Part shown: piece after piece, positions 17,170 to 25,055 of the stretch
Position numbering within the stretch: the stretch's first letter is position 1
How the letters are laid out: every line of letters starts with the position of its first letter
NCBI RefSeq assembly: GCF_000350165.1
Contig: NZ_CAUI01000021.1
Span: forward strand, 248,001 to 312,000
Length of the DNA: 64,000 bases
Direction: 5' to 3'
Origin: Halanaerobium saccharolyticum subsp. saccharolyticum DSM 6643
GTDB taxonomy: Bacteria > Bacillota > Halanaerobiia > Halanaerobiales > Halanaerobiaceae
Notes under the pieces: model-generated
Told to the model about the DNA's origin: nothing
Databases searched by the model: none
What the model saw: only the letters and a program-made list of their open reading frames with translations
Position numbers and translations under genes: made by a program

Positions 17170-17204
17170 CGAGGGAATAAAAATAACAATTATGGGAGGT
17201 TTTT

Positions 17205-17795
17205 ATGGCAGAAGATACAAGAAACAAAATATTGGAATCAGCTGTCGAGCTTTTTTCAAAAAGTAATTACCATGCTGTTTCAATGACAGAAATAGCAAAT
17301 GGTGCAGATATTAGTAAGGGAACTCTTTACTGGTATTTTGACAGTAAGGAAGAATTGTTTAGAGAAATTGCAGTCAATGGAATGGATTATTTTTATAATC
17401 AATTTAAAAGAATTGCTCAGACAGATAAAAATAGTGAAGAAAAAATTAATAATTTAATTCAGTTTGTTTTAAATACATTGGTAAAACATTTAAATATGTT
17501 AGATGTTTTCAGAAATAATGTTGAACTGATTAGTAATGATTTTAAAAATAATATTGAAGCTAAACATCAAAAAAACATTGACATTGTAGCTGAAATAATT
17601 AAACAGGGGATTGATGAAGGTTTAATTAAAGATGAAAAACCTTGCGATATTTCAACGATGCTTTTATCAGTTTTGTTTACACCACATACAAACGAACTTT
17701 TCGAAAAAGCGGAAAACAAAGAAAGTAAAATAAAATTTATATATGATTTCATAATGAATGGAATTAGTAGGAAGGAGCATCATGATGCAGAATAA
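17205..17795 (+). CDS. TetR/AcrR-family repressor of the efflux operon
   Basis: A 196-residue TetR protein. The N-terminal helix-turn-helix is MTEIANGADISKGTLYWYFD (about residues 27-46), followed by the usual linker EELFREIA and an all-helical ligand-binding domain. It is the first gene of the operon tetR-tolC-adaptor-RND and probably represses its own promoter through the palindromes at 17112-17169. The inducer is likely a substrate of the pump, by analogy with AcrR. ATG follows GGGAGG. The last 11 bases overlap the tolC-like gene. Confidence 0.88.
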   Translation: MAEDTRNKILESAVELFSKSNYHAVSMTEIANGADISKGTLYWYFDSKEELFREIAVNGMDYFYNQFKRIAQTDKNSEEKINNLIQFVLNTLVKHLNMLDVFRNNVELISNDFKNNIEAKHQKNIDIVAEIIKQGIDEGLIKDEKPCDISTMLLSVLFTPHTNELFEKAENKESKIKFIYDFIMNGISRKEHHDAE

Positions 17796-19104
17796 AACAA
17801 AGTTAATCTCTCTTTTTTTAATATTTTTAGTTATCTTTTCCACTTCAACTGTATTGGCTGCAGAAGAATTGAATTTAGAAAAGGCAGTAAAATTATTAAT
17901 TGAAGAAAATAGAACTTTAAAAAATGCCCGTAAAGATATTGAAACTGCAGAAAAAGATATAGACTTAGCAGTCCGCTCATATTTTCCGACCTTAGATTTG
18001 AGGACATCTTATACAAAGTTGGATGAAGGACCTCAGAGTTTTGATTTTGAAAAATTGAGTCCTGTAGAAGGCTCTGATGAGAATTATTCAACCTCAATTT
18101 CTTTAACTCAGCCAATCTGGATGGGTGGCAGAGTTTCGATGCAGAAAGAAATTGCCGGTTATGGTCTAGAAATTGCCAGGAGTAAATATGAACAGAGTCT
18201 TGAAGATCAGATTTTTTCTTTGGTTCAGGCCTACTATGGAGTTTTACAGGCTCAGGGTATGGTAGAAATAAGGCAAGAAGCTTTAGATATAGTTAATGAG
18301 CATCTTAGAGTAGTAAAAAATAATTTGGATGCTGGAATTGCAATTCGTCGTGATCTGCTGCAGAGTCAAATTGAGCAGAGAAATGCAGAAGAAGATCTGA
18401 CTGCAGCTGAAAATGATTTGAAAATTGCTCAAAGACGTCTGGCTCAGCTTTTAAGTACGAATCAGAAATATTCTTTGACTCAACCAGCAATTAATTTTAA
18501 TCTTGCTTTAGAACAAGATAAATTATTTCAAACTGCAGTAGAAAATGATCAACAGCTGCTGATTTTAGAGTTAAATAAGGAAATTGTTAAATTAAATCAG
18601 AAGCTAGAAGGACAGTATTATCGTCCTAATGTTTCTTTAAATGGATCATATGACTGGCAGGGGGAAGAATTTATGGATGAAAAAAGTTGGTCAATGACTT
18701 TAGGAGTAAATGTTCCACTTTATGATGGTGGTAAAGGTAGTATTAATGCTGAAAAACAGGAAAAAGAGTTGGAAAAAATAGCTAATAACAGAAAAGATTT
18801 AGTAGAAAATATTGATATAGAAGTAGAAGATTCTATTTTAACTGTCAAAGAGACTGAAGAAGCAATAGAACTGGAACAGCTTTCTTTAGAAAATGCAGAA
18901 GAAAATTTGGAAATTGCCAATAAAAGTTATGAGGCTGGGGTAGTAAGTAATACAGAAGTTATTGATGCTCAGGCTACTTATAATCAAGCTAAAACATCAT
19001 TATTACAGACTGAGTATAAATATGAAATAGAATTATTTAGAACTCTTTATAAAAGTGGTCGTTTAAGAGAAAATTTTGAGGATGTGATAAACAATGAAAA
19101 ATAA
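17785..19104 (+). CDS. TolC-like outer-membrane efflux protein
   Basis: A 439-residue TolC-family protein. ATG 17785 is seven bases from AAGGAG; ATG 17782 is possible, and the ATG at 17758 lies upstream of the ribosome site. After a Sec signal (cut near VLAA) there are two structural repeats rich in coiled coil, each with beta-strand segments such as SISLTQPIWMGGRVS and MTLGVNVPLYDGG. The repeats end in the typical NTEVIDAQATYNQAK helix. It forms the outer-membrane channel and periplasmic tunnel for the adaptor and RND pump encoded next. Its presence is direct evidence for an outer membrane. It overlaps tetR by 11 bases and the adaptor gene by 11 bases. Confidence 0.9.
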   Translation: MQNKTKLISLFLIFLVIFSTSTVLAAEELNLEKAVKLLIEENRTLKNARKDIETAEKDIDLAVRSYFPTLDLRTSYTKLDEGPQSFDFEKLSPVEGSDENYSTSISLTQPIWMGGRVSMQKEIAGYGLEIARSKYEQSLEDQIFSLVQAYYGVLQAQGMVEIRQEALDIVNEHLRVVKNNLDAGIAIRRDLLQSQIEQRNAEEDLTAAENDLKIAQRRLAQLLSTNQKYSLTQPAINFNLALEQDKLFQTAVENDQQLLILELNKEIVKLNQKLEGQYYRPNVSLNGSYDWQGEEFMDEKSWSMTLGVNVPLYDGGKGSINAEKQEKELEKIANNRKDLVENIDIEVEDSILTVKETEEAIELEQLSLENAEENLEIANKSYEAGVVSNTEVIDAQATYNQAKTSLLQTEYKYEIELFRTLYKSGRLRENFEDVINNEK

Positions 19105-20572
19105 AACTATAATAATAACTTTAATAATTTTGCTTTTAATAAGTACTACTGTGATGGCCCAGGATAGTATAGTTGTTGAAACTACTAAATCAGTGACCGA
19201 CGATATTAGCATCAATGAACTAATCACAGGTACTTTAACGCCTATTCAGGATGTAAATATTCCTGCTCAGACAGGTGGAGTAGCTGATCAGATTAATGTC
19301 GAAATTGGTGATAAAGTTGATCAGGGAACTGATTTAATAAAAATTGATGATGAAGGTCTTTTAATTCAAAAAAGGCAGGCCCAAGCGTCTTTAGATAGTG
19401 CTCGGGCTAATTATAATGAGATGAAAAATGGCGCTACAGCAGAAGAATTAGCTAGAGTCAGAGCTTCTTATGAAGATGCTAAAGCTGGTTTAGAAAGCGC
19501 TGAAACTAATTTAAAATTAATGGAAGAAATTTATAATAATCGAAGAACTTTAGAACAGCAATTAGTTAATGCAGAACAGCAATTAGAAAATGCAAAGCAA
19601 AATTTAAACCAAGCTGAAATCAACTATAATCAAGCAAAAAAAGATTATGAGCGTTCTAAAAATCTATATGCAGATCAGGTGATTTCTGAAAGAGAATTTG
19701 ATAATTCAGAAAGTTCATTTGAAAATGCTGAGATATCGCTTGAACAGGCTAAAACATCACTAGCAGTGGCCGAGAAAAATTATCAGCTAGCAAAAGAAAC
19801 TTATAATAATCCAACAGAATTAAAACAGCAGTTGGAAAATGCCCGCAGCCAGGTAAATAGTGCGAGAACAAATTTGAAAGTTGCTGAAGCAAATTTAGAA
19901 GAGGCTGAGCGAGGACCAAGGGCAGAAAGACTCCAAGCAGGTTTAGCTTCAGTTAAACAGGCAGAGGCAAGTTTAGCTCAAATTGAAGATCAAATTAGCA
20001 AAACAAGTATTATTGCACCTTTTACTGGTTTAGTTAATTTAGTTAATATAGATGAAGGAGAGATGGTTGCTTCTGGACAAACAGTTATTAATTTAATCAA
20101 GACTGACCAACTATATGCTGAAATTGATGTTACTGCAGCCACAGCTTCTGCAATTAAAAAAGGTGATCGTGTTGAGGTAAAAGCCGAAACTATGCAGCAT
20201 TATATTGAGGGAGAAGTTAGTAATATTTCTCCAGCTGCAGATTCTTCCAGTAGAACATTCTTAGTAAAAATTAAAATACCAAATGAAAATCAAAAATTAC
20301 GGGCTGGGATGTTTGCAGATGTCAAAATAACAAAAGGAGAATCAGGTTCTGCGGTAGTTGTGCCAATTGAGAGTATTGTGAATTTAAATGGTGACAACCC
20401 TCACGTTTTTGTTGTAGAAGATGGGAAGGCTGTTAGAAAAAATATACAAATAGGCATTAGTACTGACAGTAGAGTTGAAATCATAGAAGGTTTAAATTCA
20501 GACGAAGAGGTAATAATTAGAGGTCAAAGTGGTTTAGAAAATGGACAAGCAGTTGAGGTGAGAAATGGATGA
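19094..20572 (+). CDS. RND efflux periplasmic adaptor (HlyD/AcrA family)
   Basis: A 492-residue membrane-fusion protein, longer than AcrA (about 400) because of an extended helical hairpin. Order: signal peptide (1-23, no lipobox Cys), first half of the lipoyl domain (VNIPAQTGGVADQINVEIGD), a long coiled coil (about 95-295, rich in Ala, Glu, Gln and Asn), second lipoyl half (SIIAPFTGLVNLVNIDEGEM), then beta-barrel and membrane-proximal domains (VVVPIESIVNLNGDNPHVFV). It links the inner-membrane pump to the TolC-like channel. The long hairpin suggests a deep periplasm or a tall TolC contact. It overlaps the RND gene by 4 bases (ATGA). Confidence 0.9.
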   Translation: MKNKTIIITLIILLLISTTVMAQDSIVVETTKSVTDDISINELITGTLTPIQDVNIPAQTGGVADQINVEIGDKVDQGTDLIKIDDEGLLIQKRQAQASLDSARANYNEMKNGATAEELARVRASYEDAKAGLESAETNLKLMEEIYNNRRTLEQQLVNAEQQLENAKQNLNQAEINYNQAKKDYERSKNLYADQVISEREFDNSESSFENAEISLEQAKTSLAVAEKNYQLAKETYNNPTELKQQLENARSQVNSARTNLKVAEANLEEAERGPRAERLQAGLASVKQAEASLAQIEDQISKTSIIAPFTGLVNLVNIDEGEMVASGQTVINLIKTDQLYAEIDVTAATASAIKKGDRVEVKAETMQHYIEGEVSNISPAADSSSRTFLVKIKIPNENQKLRAGMFADVKITKGESGSAVVVPIESIVNLNGDNPHVFVVEDGKAVRKNIQIGISTDSRVEIIEGLNSDEEVIIRGQSGLENGQAVEVRNG

Positions 20573-23500
20573 AATTATCTGATTTCTCAATAAAAAGATC
20601 AGTAACAACCGCTATGGTTATCTTGATGGTACTTTTGATTGGAACAGTAGCACTTTCGAGATTGAGCCTTGATCTTTATCCAGATATTACTTTTCCTGGA
20701 GCGGCAATAATTACAAATTATGAGGGTGTTGGTTCTGAAGAAATAGAAAATCTGATTTCTAAACAGATTGAAAGTTCGGTAGCTACTGTAGAAGGTGTTG
20801 AAAGTATTAATTCGACATCTTCAATGGGAACTTCGACTGTAGTTGTAGAGTTTAACTGGGATCGTAATATGGATTTTGCTGTTCAAGATTTAAGAGAACA
20901 AGTTGATCTGATCTCAAATGCTGTTTTACCTGAAAATGCTGAAAGTCCAATAATATTTAAATTTGATCCTTCAATGCTGCCGATTATGAATTACGGTGTT
21001 TCTGCAGAAGGTTTAGAAATTGATGAATTAAAAAAAGAAGTAGAAGATAAATTAGTTCCCAGATTAGAAAGAATTTCCGGAGTAGCCCAGGTTAATATGC
21101 AGGGTGGCCTGGAGAGGGAAATAATTATCGCCCTCAAAAGGGATAAAGTAAATTATTATAATCTTGATTTTGATACAATTACCAATATTGTTCGGGCGGA
21201 GAATGTAAATGTTTCTGCTGGTGACGTGCTTCAGGGCGACAAAGAATTTTTAGTTCGAACAGTTGGTAAATTCTCAAATTTAGATGAAATAAGAAATATA
21301 AATGTTCCGGTTGGCAATGGGCAAATTAAATTATCTGATGTAGCAGAGGTTAGAGATGGTTTTGCAGACTTATCTACTTTGTCAAGAACCAATGGAGAGC
21401 GTAGTCTCGCACTTTCAATTCAAAAGCAGACTGATGCAAACACTGTTGAAGTCGCTAGTTCTGTAAGGCAGGAAATTGAAAGAATTAGAAATGAATATCC
21501 TGATTTCAGTTTTGCACTTGCTATGGACCAATCTGAGTTTATAGAAGACTCTATTGCCAGTGTAAGCCAGAATGCAATTCTTGGTGGTCTTCTGGCTGTT
21601 ATTATACTTTTCTTATTTTTAAGAAATATCAGGAGTACAATAATTATTGCAACAGCAATGCCGATTTCTATTATTGGTACTTTTATTTTAATGTATTTTG
21701 CTGATGTTAATTTAAATGTTATTTCTCTTGGTGGACTTGCACTCGGAGTGGGGATGTTGGTTGATAATGCAGTAGTTGTACTGGAAAATATTTATCGTTA
21801 CCGAAGTATGGGAGAAGGTAAAATAGAAGCTGCTCGCGAAGGAGCCTCTGAAGTTGGGATGGCCATAGCTGCTTCTACAATTACTACCGTGGTTGTATTT
21901 TTACCTATAGTTTTTGTGGAAGGAATGGCTGGGCAATTATTTAAAGATTTGGCTTTAACAGTAGCATTTTCTTTAATCGCCTCTTTAATGGTAGCCTTAA
22001 CTTTAATTCCTATGCTGGCTTCTAAAATCTTAAAAATTAAGCCAAAAGAATTAGAAAGAAACAAAAAAGAGGGTAGAATAAAAAGGATTTATAAAGGAGC
22101 ATTAAGTAGAGCTCTTAAACATCGCTGGGTATTTGTTGTTTTATTGATAGTTTTATTAGCTGGTAGCTTTGCTTTAGTACCTCAGCTGGGTTTTGAATTT
22201 ATGCCGAATACAGATCAGGGAGCATTTTCAGTTAGCTATGAGCTTCCAGTTGGAACTGCTTTATCACGCTCAAATGAAGTTTCAACTGAGATAGAATCTG
22301 TATTGATGAATATAGAAGAAGTAGAAACAGTAATTGCTACTGTTGGTTCTGGTGGAAGAATGTCTTCAAATACAAGCAGCCATATTGGAAATCTTAATGT
22401 ACAGCTTGTTGACCTTGCTGAAAGAGATAGATCAACATCAGAAATAATGGAAGAAATTAGACAGAGAATTAATATCCCTGATTTAGATATTTCTGTCGAA
22501 GAACAACAGGGAGGTGCTGGTGGTGGCGGAGCTCCAGTTAATATAAAATTACTTGGAGATGATTTAAATATTTTAGCAAAAGAGACTGCAAATGCCGTTG
22601 CAGCAATAGAAGATATTGAGGGATTAAGAGAAATTGAAGATAGTTTTTCTGAAGGTCAGCCTGAATATCAAATTAATGTTAATCGTTCTATAGCAAGCCG
22701 TTTTGGCTTAAATGTAAGTCAAATTGCTAATACAGTCAGAACAGCAATTAGTGGAAGTACTGTAACAAGATATGAAGTTGCAGGTGATGAATATAATATT
22801 AGAGTTCGTCTCGAAGAAAATCAAATAGAGCAGATGTCTCAGGTGCCAGATCTTAATATTCAAACACCATCTGGTCAAATGATTCCTTTAAGTAGAGTAG
22901 CAAATTTAGAAATTACTGAAGGGCCAGTAGAAATTTTGCGTCAAGATCAGGAACGTTACTCCGAAATAACTGCTGATATTCATGGAGTAGATCTAGGTAC
23001 AATAATGGGGCAAATTCAGGAACGGTTAGCTAAAGTTGAGTTGCCTGATGGTTATCGATTTAGTTATGAAGGTGAATTTGCTGATGTGCAGGAGTCATTC
23101 AGCAGTCTTGCTATGGCCTTTGGGTTGGCTGTACTTCTAATTTATATGGTGATGGCTTCTCAATTTGAATCATTAGTTCATCCATTTACAATTATGTTTA
23201 CTATTCCACTAGCTGTAATTGGAGTTATTTTTGGAATGTATCTTACTAATTCTATTGTTTCAGTTGCTTCAATTTTGGGTTTAATAACTCTGGCCGGTAT
23301 AGTTGTAAATAATGCAATAGTGATGGTTGATTATATTAATCAGCTTCGCAGAAGAGGTTCAGAAAAAATTGAGGCGATTATTACAGCAGGAACAGTTAGA
23401 TTGCGTCCAATTATGATGACAGCTTTAACAACTATCTTAGGGCTGCTGCCAATAGCATTAGGTATTGGTGAAGGTTCTGAATCAACCCAGCCAATGGGAA

Positions 23501-23646
23501 TTGTAATTGTTAGTGGTTTAACTTTTGCTACATTCTTAACTTTGTTTGTAATTCCTATTTTCTATTCTTTAGTTACTGATTTAAGAACAATTGTAGTATC
23601 TAAAGTCAAAGGAATTTCAAAAGAAGAAGCATCAAAGTTAATTTAA
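20569..23646 (+). CDS. RND-family efflux pump (AcrB/MexB-like)
   Basis: A 1025-residue inner-membrane pump with the standard 12-helix plan: helix 1 near residues 12-30, two large periplasmic loops, and two bundles of six helices. In helix 4 the proton-relay site reads GMLVDNAVVVLEN, so the Asp-Asp pair of AcrB is Asp-Asn here, a variant common in RND pumps outside Proteobacteria. The second half has GIVVNNAIVMVDYIN. The substrate (drug, bile-like compound, metabolite) cannot be predicted. It is the last gene of the TetR-controlled operon; a hairpin without a T-run follows at 23660. Confidence 0.92.
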   Translation: MKLSDFSIKRSVTTAMVILMVLLIGTVALSRLSLDLYPDITFPGAAIITNYEGVGSEEIENLISKQIESSVATVEGVESINSTSSMGTSTVVVEFNWDRNMDFAVQDLREQVDLISNAVLPENAESPIIFKFDPSMLPIMNYGVSAEGLEIDELKKEVEDKLVPRLERISGVAQVNMQGGLEREIIIALKRDKVNYYNLDFDTITNIVRAENVNVSAGDVLQGDKEFLVRTVGKFSNLDEIRNINVPVGNGQIKLSDVAEVRDGFADLSTLSRTNGERSLALSIQKQTDANTVEVASSVRQEIERIRNEYPDFSFALAMDQSEFIEDSIASVSQNAILGGLLAVIILFLFLRNIRSTIIIATAMPISIIGTFILMYFADVNLNVISLGGLALGVGMLVDNAVVVLENIYRYRSMGEGKIEAAREGASEVGMAIAASTITTVVVFLPIVFVEGMAGQLFKDLALTVAFSLIASLMVALTLIPMLASKILKIKPKELERNKKEGRIKRIYKGALSRALKHRWVFVVLLIVLLAGSFALVPQLGFEFMPNTDQGAFSVSYELPVGTALSRSNEVSTEIESVLMNIEEVETVIATVGSGGRMSSNTSSHIGNLNVQLVDLAERDRSTSEIMEEIRQRINIPDLDISVEEQQGGAGGGGAPVNIKLLGDDLNILAKETANAVAAIEDIEGLREIEDSFSEGQPEYQINVNRSIASRFGLNVSQIANTVRTAISGSTVTRYEVAGDEYNIRVRLEENQIEQMSQVPDLNIQTPSGQMIPLSRVANLEITEGPVEILRQDQERYSEITADIHGVDLGTIMGQIQERLAKVELPDGYRFSYEGEFADVQESFSSLAMAFGLAVLLIYMVMASQFESLVHPFTIMFTIPLAVIGVIFGMYLTNSIVSVASILGLITLAGIVVNNAIVMVDYINQLRRRGSEKIEAIITAGTVRLRPIMMTALTTILGLLPIALGIGEGSESTQPMGIVIVSGLTFATFLTLFVIPIFYSLVTDLRTIVVSKVKGISKEEASKLI

Positions 23647-23659
23647 TTATAAAAATAAA

Positions 23660-23693
23660 GAAGCTGAGAAGATAATTATTACTTCTCAGCTTC
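23660..23693. terminator. Perfect 12-bp hairpin after the RND gene, without a T-run
   Basis: GAAGCTGAGAAG pairs perfectly with CTTCTCAGCTTC around a 10-base loop. On the + strand it is followed by CAAAATG rather than T residues, so it may stabilise the 3' end of the efflux mRNA or attenuate read-through rather than act as a classical terminator. Confidence 0.5.
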
Positions 23694-23725
23694 AAAATGT
23701 TAAGTATTGTTTTGGGAGGTTTCAA

Positions 23726-24631
23726 ATGAATAATATATATAGTTCAGTAATTAATTTTTTTGATGAAGATAATAAATTTGATTACCAAAAAACAAAAATA
23801 TTATTTGAAAAAAATTTAGAACGTGGTCAAACAAATTTTTATGTCAGTGATAATAATTTTGACAGCTTTCGTTTAAGTTTTAAGGATAAAAAGGACTATT
23901 TAAAAAATATAGTTAGATTAATGCCGTCAAATGCAGAGTTACTAGTTGAACTTAATTATAATTTTTTGAATGAGTATCAAGAAATTATTGGAGCATTTAA
24001 TAATTGTCAAAAAGATATTGAATTAGTTATCAAGATTCCAGTTGTTAAAGAAAATAATATTAATTACTATTTTGAAGACTATTTGACATATCTCAATTTT
24101 TTAAATGATAACAGCAATAAAAGATTTTATCTTAGTTTTAATACTAGATTCTTGAACTTGATGAATAATCAAAAACTAATAGAAAAAACTCTAGAGATTA
24201 ATAGGTTAAAGGGTTTTATAATTAATCCTACCTATGCTTATGATTTAGATTTTAAAGAATTTACTGTTTTAAAAGAAAAATTTAATGATAGTTTTCAATT
24301 TTTAGCTGCTGCTGATGATTTTTATTTACTTAATTTGAACAGTGGAATTAAGACTATAAGTAAATATTTTAATTTATTACCTGATTTTTTCAAAAAAATA
24401 AACTTAGAAATTAAAAATAATAATTTAGAAAAAGCAAAAAAATATCAATTGATTTTAAATGACTTCATTACAAAAGTTAAAAATAATGGGGGAGAAATTG
24501 CTTTTAAATATTTATTAGCAAAATCTTTTACTTTTGAATTTAATCCGAAAAAGCCTTTATCTAAAGCACAAAAACCAGTATTAGACTCAGAATTCAAAAA
24601 AATAAATGAATATTTTGTTGACAAAGTATAA
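23726..24631 (+). CDS. Divergent DapA/NAL-fold protein lacking the catalytic lysine
   Basis: A 301-residue protein whose length and layout follow the dihydrodipicolinate synthase / N-acetylneuraminate lyase superfamily. SVINFFDEDNKFDY matches the VTPMDEKG opening, the helix after FRLSFKDKKDYL follows the family order, and FLAAADDFYLLNL aligns with the SGDD segment before the C-terminal helices. The catalytic features are missing: the GTTGE loop reads SDNNFDS, the Tyr motif reads SFNTRFLN, and the Schiff-base Lys position in GIKE reads INPT. It is therefore probably not an active aldolase. It is Asn/Lys/Phe-rich. It lies 79 bases after the RND gene with ATG behind GGGAGG. The role is unknown; the fold call is by eye. 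Confidence 0.55.
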   Translation: MNNIYSSVINFFDEDNKFDYQKTKILFEKNLERGQTNFYVSDNNFDSFRLSFKDKKDYLKNIVRLMPSNAELLVELNYNFLNEYQEIIGAFNNCQKDIELVIKIPVVKENNINYYFEDYLTYLNFLNDNSNKRFYLSFNTRFLNLMNNQKLIEKTLEINRLKGFIINPTYAYDLDFKEFTVLKEKFNDSFQFLAAADDFYLLNLNSGIKTISKYFNLLPDFFKKINLEIKNNNLEKAKKYQLILNDFITKVKNNGGEIAFKYLLAKSFTFEFNPKKPLSKAQKPVLDSEFKKINEYFVDKV

Positions 24632-24668
24632 TTTTTTATGTTATATTATGAATGACCAGTCAGTCATT
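24618..24668 (+). promoter_or_regulatory. Promoter plus TetR-type palindrome ahead of the SLH porin leader
   Basis: TTGACA (24618-24623, inside the end of the preceding gene) and TATATT (24642-24647) are 18 bases apart. Immediately downstream AATGAC-N6-GTCATT (24651-24668) is a perfect interrupted palindrome. Its centre TGACCAGTCAGTC differs at only two of 13 positions from TGACCGGTTAGTC in the efflux operon operator (17158-17170). The same repressor, or a close relative, may control both. Confidence 0.65.
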
Positions 24669-24690
24669 AAGTATTTGACTTTAGGTTTGG

Positions 24691-24810
24691 ACCAGGAAAA
24701 AGCGTGATCAAATTTCATAAATGATTTGTCTAGTAAGCGACTTGTTACCCCTTGTTGTTCCTGCTGGCAGATCATTTCGGGGGGCACCGGTTTTTTCCTG
24801 GTTTATTTTT
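24691..24810 (+). ncRNA. Structured RNA element in the porin leader (class unknown)
   Basis: ACCAGGAAAAA (24691-24701) pairs perfectly with TTTTTCCTGGT (24792-24802), closing a ~110-base domain followed by TTATTTTT. Inside, AAATGAT (24719-24725) can pair with ATCATTT (24771-24777). CAAAT (24709-24713) can pair instead with ATTTG (24724-24728), so two folds exclude each other. CCCC at 24748 can pair with the G-run at 24779, which would make a pseudoknot. It could be a riboswitch, a small RNA ending in a terminator, or a 6S-like rod. I do not recognise a known class. Confidence 0.45.
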
Positions 24811-25055
24811 ACTGCTGTTAATCTATCCTGCTTATAAAAATTAAAAGGAGGTGAAAAAACACTTCGAGATTTTTGAATAAGGATAGAATAACATAAATCG
24901 AATCTGTAAAATAATAGTCATTAAGTAAAAATAATAAGGAAACAAGGCCACTTATTGTTTTCTTAAATGATGAGTTATTTATCAGATTCACTGGAAGATT
25001 GAGAAAAATTGAATAACAAAATTCTAAACAGAAAACAAAAGGAGTGTTAAATTTT
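24811..25055 (+). promoter_or_regulatory. Rest of the SLH-porin leader: SD-like site and hairpins, no gene
   Basis: This stretch has no convincing ORF. AAAAGGAGGTGA (24843-24854) is a near-perfect ribosome site but leads only into a 9-codon GTG frame (24851-24880). It is bracketed by CTATCC (24823) and GGATAG (24881), which can pair. A second hairpin joins TAAGGAAACAA (about 24941) with TTGTTTTCTTA. The real gene start is at 25056 with its own AAAGGAG. A ribosome-binding site in a long leader can protect mRNA from 5' decay in Firmicutes; that role is an inference. Confidence 0.5.

Noticed and set aside
24851-24880. Nine-codon GTG frame in the porin leader as a leader-peptide gene
   Set aside because: The start codon overlaps the SD itself and the peptide has no regulatory codon run; kept only as an SD-like site.
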